Assembly: GCF_000428045.1 (NCBI RefSeq)
Contig: NZ_ATZE01000008.1
Coordinates: 62,001 to 126,000, forward strand
From: Sedimenticola selenatireducens DSM 17993
Lineage (GTDB): Bacteria > Pseudomonadota > Gammaproteobacteria > Chromatiales > Chromatiaceae
Length of the DNA: 64,000 nucleotides
Reading direction: 5' to 3'
The translations under genes were made by a program, and so were the position numbers. This document shows positions 9,813 to 16,867 of this stretch, piece by piece (the stretch's first letter is position 1; each line of letters starts with the position of its first letter). Under the pieces are notes generated by a model. The model worked only from the letters and a program-made list of their open reading frames with translations, did not search any database and was not told the DNA's origin.

Positions 9813-11009
9813 TCAACGCAGTGAACGATAGGTTGCGGGACGCTTGCGCTTGGTGAGAACCAGTTGCCACAGGTGCCCCTGACGGGAGCGGAAAAAACCG
9901 GCACAACTGTGCAGATAGTATTTCCACATGCGGTAAAAACAGGCGTCATAGCGCGCCCTCAACGACGGCCAGGCGGCATCAAATCGTTTCCACCACGCCA
10001 TCAGGGTGCGATCATAGTCCCCGCCAAAATTATGCCAATCCTCCAGCACGAAGTACGGTTGGAAGGCCGTAGCAAGACGTTGCGGCGACGGAATTTTTCC
10101 ATTCGGGAAAATGTACTTGTCGATCCAGGGATCGGTGACGGTGCTGTCAGCGTGCTCGCCGATGGTGTGTAGCAGAAAAATACCCTGGTCATTGAGCACG
10201 CGGTTGATGGTTTCGAAATAGGCCGTGTAATTCTTCGGTCCAACATGCTCGAACATACCAACCGATACCACCCGGTCATAGCATCCCTTGAGATCCCGGT
10301 AATCCATCAGTTCAAGACGCACCGGCAGGCCACGGCAGCGTTCCCGCGCCAGGATCAACTGCTCGCGGGAGACGGTGATGCCGTCAACCGTCACACCGTA
10401 ATGTTCAGCAGCATGCCGGGCCAAACCACCCCAACCAAAGCCGACATCCAACAGGCGCAATCCGGGTCGCAGATTCAGTTTGCGACAGATGAGGTCCAGT
10501 TTGGCCCGTTGCGCCTGTTGCAGATTATCCGCCCGGGCCCAGTAACCGCAGCTATAGCTCATGGTTGGATCAAGCATGGCGGTATAAACATCATTGCCGA
10601 TATCATAATGCCGCTCACCAACCTGGAATGCGCGTCGGCGTGACTGACGGTTGAACAGGATATTCTTCAGCAGGGCCGAGAGCCAGCGTAGCCGGGTGCG
10701 ACGGTTGACCCGCTGCTCCACATCCCTCGAGAGCAACCGGCTGATGGTTTCATCGAGTCGTTGCGAAGTCCACAGACCTTCGACAAAGGTTTCACCGAAC
10801 CCCAGTGATCCCTGCATCAAAATCCGCCGGTAGACCGATGGGTGGAACACCTGGATATCCCACGGCCGGTTACCGTTGAAGCGTACATCGGCCTCGGCAG
10901 CCAGATCACGCAGAACTCGGGGTGGTGAGGGGCGTTGTTCCGTATTCCCGCCATTATTGAACCAGTGAGCCGATGACCCGCCGGAAATAAGATCTCCTAT
11001 CTCAACCAT
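9813..11009 (-). CDS. cfa: Cyclopropane-fatty-acyl-phospholipid synthase
   Basis: Adds a methylene bridge from S-adenosylmethionine across cis double bonds of membrane phospholipid acyl chains. The SAM-binding motif LLDVGFGWGGLARHAAE and the downstream GMFEHVG, GIFLLHTIG and KYIFPNGKIP blocks are those of the Cfa family. The 398-residue length matches E. coli Cfa (382). The start is the ATG at 11009, which has a very strong GGGAGGAGG five bases upstream; the open frame runs eight codons further without one. It is divergent from the transporter at 11295. Confidence 0.93.
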   Translation of the reverse strand: MVEIGDLISGGSSAHWFNNGGNTEQRPSPPRVLRDLAAEADVRFNGNRPWDIQVFHPSVYRRILMQGSLGFGETFVEGLWTSQRLDETISRLLSRDVEQRVNRRTRLRWLSALLKNILFNRQSRRRAFQVGERHYDIGNDVYTAMLDPTMSYSCGYWARADNLQQAQRAKLDLICRKLNLRPGLRLLDVGFGWGGLARHAAEHYGVTVDGITVSREQLILARERCRGLPVRLELMDYRDLKGCYDRVVSVGMFEHVGPKNYTAYFETINRVLNDQGIFLLHTIGEHADSTVTDPWIDKYIFPNGKIPSPQRLATAFQPYFVLEDWHNFGGDYDRTLMAWWKRFDAAWPSLRARYDACFYRMWKYYLHSCAGFFRSRQGHLWQLVLTKRKRPATYRSLR

Positions 11010-11294
11010 TGGCCTCCTCCCAATACGATCCACACAGGGATCGATACAGAATCGGAATAGAATTCAGCACTGCTGATTACAAATATAGCCGATTCAAGCG
11101 AGGACAATAGTCGTCTGCGGGGGCTGCCTTTCTCCCCCCGCCAGATCAGCACCGGGGCGCCGGCAACCACCGACACGAAACATGCCTTGATCCACCAATA
11201 GTGTCCGATTGCTTGGGCACCGGCTATAGTTAGAAAAATCGGCAGACCGGTCGGATTACCCAATCCCTCTCAACCCTTCCCGCAAGGAGCGGAA

Positions 11295-12605
11295 ATGTCC
11301 CGAAATCAATCACGCATCCACAGCCTGTTGCTCAGATCCGTTCAGGTCGAACCGGCTGAAGTAACGGCGCTGTTATGGTCATTCAGCTACTTCTTTGCCC
11401 TGCTGTGCAGTTACTACATCGTCCGACCGATGCGCGATGAGATGGGCATACTGGGTGGTGTGGAGAACTTGCAGTGGTTATTTACCGGCACGCTTATCGC
11501 CATGACAGCAGCGGTCCCGCTGTTTGGTTGGGTCAGTTCCCGCTTTCCCCGTCGCCGCTTTCTACCTTACGTCTACGGCTTTTTCATTCTGGTGATGCTG
11601 CTGTTCTATCTATTGATGGATGAGCATCGGGCTACTCCCTATGTGGCACGGGCCTTTTTTATCTGGGCCAGCGTGTTCAATCTGTTCGTGGTCTCCGTTT
11701 TCTGGAGTTTCATGACAGACATCTACGCCAATAACCAAGCACGCCGTCTGTTCGGATTCATTGCCGCTGGCGGCACTCTGGGAGCACTGACCGGCCCAGC
11801 CCTGACCACACTGCTGGTACAGCCGCTGGGGGCAAGAAACCTGCTGCTGGTTTCCGCCCTTCTGCTCTCCTGGGCCATTTTCTGCATTGCCAGGCTGTCG
11901 AACTGGTCGGCGGACAACCCAACCAATCACGACACACCCGTCACAGCAGCCGAAAACCAGTCACTGGGCGGTGGCATCTGGGCCGGCATCACTTTGGTTG
12001 CGCGTTCGCCCTATCTGCTGGGGATCTGCCTGTTGATGCTGCTGTTCACCACATTGGCGACCTTCCTCTATCTGATGCAGGCACAGATTGTACGGGACGC
12101 GTTTGCCGATTCAGCGCAACGCACCGCAGTATTTGCCGCGATCGATCTGACAGTCAATGGACTGACGCTGCTACTGCAACTGTTCCTTACCAGCAGGCTG
12201 ATTAAATGGTTCGGACTGGCCATGGTACTGGCCATTGTGCCACTCCTGCTCAGCGCCGGATTCACCCTCCTTGGCATCGCGCCGGTACTGACAGTCCTAC
12301 TGGTGGTACAAGTGATCCGACGCGCCGGTAATTACGCCATCATGCGTCCGGCCCGGGAAATGCTCTACGTCGTATTGACCAGGGAGGAGAAGTACAAGGC
12401 GAAGAATCTGATCGACACGGTGGTTTATCGAACCGGCGACGCTGTGAGCGCCTGGATCTATGCCGGCATGCGCGGCCTCGGCATGAACCTCGCCGGAATT
12501 GCCATGATCGCGATACCGCTGGCGCTTGTCTGGGCCGGGATCGCTTTTTCCCTGGGGCGGCAACAGGTGAAGCTGGCCGAAGCCCCTTGTCCTGAAGAGG
12601 TATAG
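11295..12605 (+). CDS. MFS/nucleotide-transporter-like membrane protein
   Basis: A polytopic inner-membrane protein of 436 residues with about eleven to twelve hydrophobic segments. The segment LLCSYYIVRPMRDEMG in the first helix region and IRRAGNYAIMRPAREMLY late in the protein recall the ADP/ATP-translocase-like (TLC/Npt) clan of the MFS rather than sugar or drug porters. Free-living bacteria often carry such proteins with unknown substrate. AGGAGCGGAA gives a good ribosome site for the ATG at 11295. The next gene starts two bases after its stop, so the two are co-transcribed. Confidence 0.8.
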   Translation: MSRNQSRIHSLLLRSVQVEPAEVTALLWSFSYFFALLCSYYIVRPMRDEMGILGGVENLQWLFTGTLIAMTAAVPLFGWVSSRFPRRRFLPYVYGFFILVMLLFYLLMDEHRATPYVARAFFIWASVFNLFVVSVFWSFMTDIYANNQARRLFGFIAAGGTLGALTGPALTTLLVQPLGARNLLLVSALLLSWAIFCIARLSNWSADNPTNHDTPVTAAENQSLGGGIWAGITLVARSPYLLGICLLMLLFTTLATFLYLMQAQIVRDAFADSAQRTAVFAAIDLTVNGLTLLLQLFLTSRLIKWFGLAMVLAIVPLLLSAGFTLLGIAPVLTVLLVVQVIRRAGNYAIMRPAREMLYVVLTREEKYKAKNLIDTVVYRTGDAVSAWIYAGMRGLGMNLAGIAMIAIPLALVWAGIAFSLGRQQVKLAEAPCPEEV

Positions 12606-12607
12606 AA

Positions 12608-13534
12608 ATGCCACAACTATCCAGCATGAATCGGCGCCGGTTTATCCAGGCCGCCACCAGCCTGACCGCTGCCCTGCTCCTGCCCGGCACAACAGCGGCA
12701 CAGCCACAAACAATCCGCAAGGCCATCCCCTCAAGCGGTGAGCTGTTACCGGTAATCGGCCTGGGGACTTCGCGCACCTTCGAGGCCGGAGGCAGCAGCG
12801 CACTTCTCATGCAGTTACAGGAGGTTATGCAGGCCTTTTTTGACATGGGGGGTGGCATGATCGACTCATCGCCCATGTATGGCTCGGCCCAGCGGGTGAT
12901 CGGCCAACTACTGCCCAGGATGACGGGTGACAGGAATCTGTTTGCCGCCACCAAGGTGTGGACCGATGGCCGCGACAGCGGCATCCGGCAGATGGAGGAT
13001 TCCCGGCAACAGTGGGGTATTCAGCGCTTCGATCTGATGCAGATCCACAACCTGGTGGACTGGGAGACCCACCTGGAGACCCTGCAGCAGATGAAGGCGG
13101 ATGGGGCCATTCGCTATCTCGGCATCACCACCTCGCACGGCCGTTATCACAGCGCACTGCAGGATATCCTGCAGCGACACAGCTTTGATTTTGTGCAACT
13201 CACCTACAATCTGGGAAACCGGGAAGCCGAGTCACGGCTGCTGCCCATTGCCCGGGAGCGGGGTATTGCAGTAATTGCCAATCGTCCATTTCAGCGCGGC
13301 AGCCTGTTTCGCCGGGTAAAGGGTAAACCGCTCCCCGCTTGGGCGGCCGAGTTCGACTGCGCCAGCTGGGGGCAATTCTTCCTGAAGTTTACTGTCTCCC
13401 ATCCCACGATCACCTGCGCCATACCGGCCACCACCAAGTTGAAACACCTGCAGGACAATATGTTGGCCGGGCGGGGCCGGCTGCCCAGTGCCGAGCAGCG
13501 CAAGCAGATGATCGACTACTTTGAATCAATCTGA
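12608..13534 (+). CDS. Tat-exported aldo/keto reductase
   Basis: A 308-residue AKR-fold oxidoreductase with a twin-arginine signal at the N-terminus (MNRRRFIQAATSL, residues 7-19, then an Ala/Leu-rich stretch ending near AQP). The catalytic tetrad is visible: Asp and Tyr in IDSSPMYG, Lys in ATKVWTDG and His in QIHNLV. The Tat signal implies that the folded, NADP-loaded enzyme is moved to the periplasm, where the cofactor could not readily be recycled, so its physiological role is unclear. It is tightly coupled to the upstream transporter (2-bp gap), suggesting a shared substrate or process, which is inference. Confidence 0.87.
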   Translation: MPQLSSMNRRRFIQAATSLTAALLLPGTTAAQPQTIRKAIPSSGELLPVIGLGTSRTFEAGGSSALLMQLQEVMQAFFDMGGGMIDSSPMYGSAQRVIGQLLPRMTGDRNLFAATKVWTDGRDSGIRQMEDSRQQWGIQRFDLMQIHNLVDWETHLETLQQMKADGAIRYLGITTSHGRYHSALQDILQRHSFDFVQLTYNLGNREAESRLLPIARERGIAVIANRPFQRGSLFRRVKGKPLPAWAAEFDCASWGQFFLKFTVSHPTITCAIPATTKLKHLQDNMLAGRGRLPSAEQRKQMIDYFESI

Positions 13535-13644
13535 CAGCGGCGGATAATTTAGCTAAACCGCTGGAATACCTGTACAGTGCAGGCTCCTCATACGTCGAAT
13601 AGCCTTGGTTAATCGTGCGTCTTAACCGAACCCGGCGATTTCCC

Positions 13645-14295
13645 ATGACCCCGATGCGCGTACGCTACCAGACCATAGAGTTTGGTGACCTTGATATCCA
13701 CCTGCGCACCTTGCGCGACCGGCAACAGTTCCTCGATGTTGACGGGGCAGCGGAAAAGCTGGGCATCTCCTCCGCCCTGTGGCCTCTATTCGGCGTGGTC
13801 TGGGACTCCAGTGAGGTGCTCGCACACCATATGCTTGATTACCAGATTGGCGGCAAACGGATTCTTGAAGTGGGTTGCGGCATTGCATTGGCCAGCCTGG
13901 TACTGAACCACCGACAGGCGGATATCACCGCCACCGACTATCACCCGGAAGCGGAAAATTTTCTGGCGGAAAATGTCCTGTTGAACGAGGGAAACAAGAT
14001 CCCTTTTGTGCGTACCGCCTGGGAAGATGCGGAGAGCGACCTGGGCGAATTTGACCTGCTCATCGGCAGTGATCTGCTGTATGAACGCACTCATGCCGAG
14101 CTGTTGTCCGGTTTCATTGATCAGCATGCCAAGACACATTGCGAAGTAGTACTGGTTGATCCGGGACGTGGCAATCACGCGCGCTTCAGCAGACAGATGG
14201 TGAGTTTGGGCTACACTCACCGCCAGGATAAACCGGAAAACTCCGACTATCTATCACGACCGTTTCGCGGTCAGATTCTGAGTTATAGCCGCTAG
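13645..14295 (+). CDS. Small SAM-dependent methyltransferase (METTL21-like)
   Basis: A 216-residue class I methyltransferase. Motif I EVGCGIALASLVL is followed by TATDYHPEA and the DLLIGSDLLYE segment, the pattern of the Methyltransf_16 family, which includes protein-lysine and nicotinamide N-methyltransferases. The bacterial target is unknown. The start at 13645 is chosen over an in-frame GTG ten codons upstream; the ribosome site is weak for both. It probably forms its own unit, 110 bp after the aldo/keto reductase. Confidence 0.8.
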   Translation: MTPMRVRYQTIEFGDLDIHLRTLRDRQQFLDVDGAAEKLGISSALWPLFGVVWDSSEVLAHHMLDYQIGGKRILEVGCGIALASLVLNHRQADITATDYHPEAENFLAENVLLNEGNKIPFVRTAWEDAESDLGEFDLLIGSDLLYERTHAELLSGFIDQHAKTHCEVVLVDPGRGNHARFSRQMVSLGYTHRQDKPENSDYLSRPFRGQILSYSR

Positions 14296-14399
14296 CTGCA
14301 GCCCCGGGCAGATCCAACCCAGCACGCGCTTCAGACACTCCACACCAACAGGATTACGGCCGTCTTGCGGCGGTACCTGGATGCGTGGGATTTATAAGT

Positions 14400-14414
14400 T
14401 GCATTTTATATGCA
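14400..14414. promoter_or_regulatory. Inverted repeat in the promoter region of the CZB operon
   Basis: TGCAT-N5-ATGCA, a perfect short dyad in an AT-rich stretch about 55 bp upstream of the chemoreceptor start. A poor -35/-10 pair (TTGCAT, 18 bases, TAGGAT) overlaps it. It could be an operator, but the evidence is thin. Confidence 0.3.
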
Positions 14415-14467
14415 CATTAAATTAGGATAACCACAACAACAACGAGCTATTAATGGAGGAGTGGTCC

Positions 14468-15577
14468 ATGAGCATTTTCGCGCCCCTTATGTCACGTATG
14501 AGCAGACAGGTCCCGTCTCCTGCACAGCGACTGGAAGATCAACTGGAACTGCTGCGTGACGAACTGGAACTCAGCCGCAATCAGTCCCGCGAGCAACAGC
14601 AGCTGGCCGAGGAGCGGGAACTCGCCCTGTGTAAGGAGCGGGAGACCAGGGCCTACTATGAGTCGGAACTCCAGTCACTCTCCCTGCGCATGCGCAGGAT
14701 GCGCAAATCCTTCGAGTGGCTGGATGAAAACCTGCTTAAAAGCAGCTCTGCCATCGGGGAAGCGGTCATTGTCTCACGCGGCGCCAAGGAGCGAATTGAA
14801 CAGCTGGCCACCGAACTGACCGGTCTGACGCAGTTACAGGGACAACAGCTCTCCACCTTCGAGGGCCTGTTCGGTGAGATCCGCCAGATCTCCACTATCG
14901 TTGGTAATATCAGCAAAATAGCCGAGCAGACCAATCTGCTCTCCCTGAACGCCGCCATCGAAGCCGCCCGGGCGGGTGAGCATGGTCGGGGCTTTACCAT
15001 TGTCGCGGGCGAAGTGCGCACCCTCTCCTCAACCACCGGTGCCTCGGCCAAGCAGGCCGATGGCTTCCTTAAAGGGCTGGCCGCCACCTCGACAGAACTG
15101 GGTGAGATCAACCGTACATTGTCGACCAACGTGGACGGCATCGCCCGGGGTACCGTCAACACCCTGGACGACCTGGGCGCCCAGCTGGAGCGGATCAGCG
15201 CCACCCAGGCCGACCTGGAGAGCGCCAACTGGCGCTCCAAGCTGGAGTTGGCGATGATCGACGAGACCTTCCTGCGCAACGATATCATTACCTATGTCAA
15301 CCACCCCACCGGGGAGAGCCTTTCCAACATTCCCTCCTCCCGGGAGTGTGGTATCGGCAAGTGGTACTATGCGGATGAGATCCGGCAACGGTTTCGCGGA
15401 GACAGGCTGTTCATCGCCCTGGAAGAGCCGCACGACCGGGTTCATGAGCATGCGGAACACGCCGTGACACTAACCGATCAGGGCGATCATAAAGGCGCCC
15501 AGGAACAGATCAGTCTGATGGAGTCACAATATCTGACGGTCGAAAGAATCCTGCTTGAGCTGGTCTCGAACAGCTAG
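14468..15577 (+). CDS. Soluble chemoreceptor-type protein with C-terminal CZB zinc domain
   Basis: A 369-residue cytosolic protein. Residues 20-80 are a long coiled coil, residues about 90-255 a methyl-accepting signalling domain with the hairpin tip [23 protein letters not shown], and 256-369 a CZB (chemoreceptor zinc-binding) domain. There are no membrane helices or periplasmic domain. Three expected zinc ligands are present: Cys294 in CGIGKW, and His322 and His326 in PHDRVH. The first ligand, normally His, aligns with Asp272 in RNDIIT. CZB domains sense zinc and, through the Cys, hypochlorous acid, and often act on chemotaxis or c-di-GMP. The start at 14468 has GGAGGA seven bases upstream. 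It is the first gene of a three-gene operon with a hemerythrin-like and an EAL gene. Confidence 0.85.
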   Translation: MSIFAPLMSRMSRQVPSPAQRLEDQLELLRDELELSRNQSREQQQLAEERELALCKERETRAYYESELQSLSLRMRRMRKSFEWLDENLLKSSSAIGEAVIVSRGAKERIEQLATELTGLTQLQGQQLSTFEGLFGEIRQISTIVGNISKIAEQTNLLSLNAAIEAARAGEHGRGFTIVAGEVRTLSSTTGASAKQADGFLKGLAATSTELGEINRTLSTNVDGIARGTVNTLDDLGAQLERISATQADLESANWRSKLELAMIDETFLRNDIITYVNHPTGESLSNIPSSRECGIGKWYYADEIRQRFRGDRLFIALEEPHDRVHEHAEHAVTLTDQGDHKGAQEQISLMESQYLTVERILLELVSNS

Positions 15578-15586
15578 GTGGTGAAC

Positions 15587-16072
15587 ATGGAACGTCCACT
15601 GGTTTGTCAACACCTCACCGCCTCACTGACCGGTCCCGAACACCTGGCGGATTGGTCCCGGGTGCTGTTGCGGCATCATCGGGATATTCAGACAGAGATT
15701 GAACAGATTGTTCAATTACTGAAACATCCACGCTGTCATCTGCACCGGATAGAGGCACGCCTGAGGCGTTTAAGTCGTGCCGTACTGATGCACCTGGAGC
15801 TGGAGGCCTGTTTTCTCGATCCCGCGGTACGGGAGGTTTCCGGCTCCGATGGAGAGAAACTGCAGGGTCTGCGCGCCGGCTATGAGAGCCTGCGAAAGGC
15901 GGTCATGGCAACTGCCGATTTCCTGCAGCGGGAGAAACTGAGCCACCCCGCCCTGACACTCAGCGCTGAACAGCAGGATGCCATCACCCACTTGATGAAC
16001 GAAATCCATGCCCGGCTGGAGGCCGAGGACCGGGATTACCAGCAGTTTCGCGAGGGTTGGACATGCACATGA
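15587..16072 (+). CDS. Hemerythrin-like helical protein (tentative)
   Basis: A 161-residue, almost entirely helical soluble protein. His and acidic residues are placed roughly as in the HHE/hemerythrin family: LLRHHRDI in helix one, HLELEACFLDP in helix two and IHARLEAEDRDY in the last helix. A full seven-ligand di-iron set is not obvious, so it may be a degenerate or only structurally related bundle. The start at 15587 follows AGGTGGTG; an in-frame GTG three codons earlier is possible. It lies nine bases after the CZB receptor and overlaps the EAL gene, so it belongs to the same signalling operon and could carry an oxygen, NO or redox input. That role is inference. Confidence 0.55.
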   Translation: MERPLVCQHLTASLTGPEHLADWSRVLLRHHRDIQTEIEQIVQLLKHPRCHLHRIEARLRRLSRAVLMHLELEACFLDPAVREVSGSDGEKLQGLRAGYESLRKAVMATADFLQREKLSHPALTLSAEQQDAITHLMNEIHARLEAEDRDYQQFREGWTCT

Positions 16073-16863
16073 AATTACGCCTGGGCGAACAAGACCTGGT
16101 ACTCAACTGGCACCAGCAGGGGCTGGTCGCCGGCGCCCTGAACGGACTGTATGGCCGGGAAATCCTGACCCGGGCCTATTGCGCCGAGTCGGATGCGCCG
16201 GTATCACCGCAGGTACTCTTCTCCCTGCTGAAGATGCAACCGCAACGCCTGCTGGAACTGACCGTCCGGCAGATTCAGGACGTGATCGCACTGGATAGTC
16301 AGTGGCGGTTCGATGGGTCGCTCTGGTTCAATCTGGCCGGAGAGCTGTTGAAAGATGACCGCCTGTTTGGGTCACTTCTGGAATCCACCCTGCAAGCGTT
16401 GCCGCCAGCCCGGCGGCGGCGCATCGTGCTGGAGGTGGCGGAAGATGTAGTCGACAGCTCATTGATTCTGGAGCGGGTACACACCCTGCGCCGCCAGGGA
16501 TTTCTCGTAGCGATGGATGATTTCGGCGCTGGCTACTCCAACCTGGGACGCTTGCACGAGGGGGGATTCGATATCATCAAGCTCGACCTCGGGTTGATAC
16601 GGGACGTGCCAGAGCGGATCTGGGCAGCCAATTTCTATCGTGAAGTGGTGGATCTGGCCGCCTCCAGCGGCAGCCTGGTGGTGGCCGAGGGGATCGAGCA
16701 TCAAACCCAGTCGGACTTCGTCCGCTGGGCCGGCGTGGATATCATTCAGGGCTTTCTCTACTCCCGGCCACAACCGTTGCTGAGTGAACCCAACGGTGGA
16801 CTGCCCCATCCAGTCGGTTCTCCCCGGCAGCAGGAAGCGGCTGCCCTGTTGATGTGCAGTTAA
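16063..16863 (+). CDS. Stand-alone EAL-domain (c-di-GMP phosphodiesterase) protein
   Basis: A 266-residue EAL domain without a sensor domain. The usual EALLR becomes GREILTR, which keeps the metal-binding Glu. Downstream the expected residues are seen: Asn in NLAGELL, Glu in LEVAED, the DD pair in MDDFGAGYSNL, Lys in IIKLDLG, Glu in VVAEGIEH and Gln in IIQGFLYSRPQ. It is therefore likely able to hydrolyse c-di-GMP, although the non-canonical EIL signature leaves room for a binding-only role. It overlaps the hemerythrin-like gene by ten bases. I prefer the ATG at 16063 (GAGGG six bases upstream) over the ATG at 16069. Its stop is four bases from that of the opposing GGDEF-EAL gene. Confidence 0.83.
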   Translation: MHMKLRLGEQDLVLNWHQQGLVAGALNGLYGREILTRAYCAESDAPVSPQVLFSLLKMQPQRLLELTVRQIQDVIALDSQWRFDGSLWFNLAGELLKDDRLFGSLLESTLQALPPARRRRIVLEVAEDVVDSSLILERVHTLRRQGFLVAMDDFGAGYSNLGRLHEGGFDIIKLDLGLIRDVPERIWAANFYREVVDLAASSGSLVVAEGIEHQTQSDFVRWAGVDIIQGFLYSRPQPLLSEPNGGLPHPVGSPRQQEAAALLMCS

Positions 16864-16867
16864 CGCA

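Noticed and set aside
10997-11263. A possible 88-residue small membrane protein upstream of cfa.
   Set aside because: It has hydrophobic stretches but overlaps the cfa start and its ribosome site, has no ribosome site of its own and resembles nothing known.
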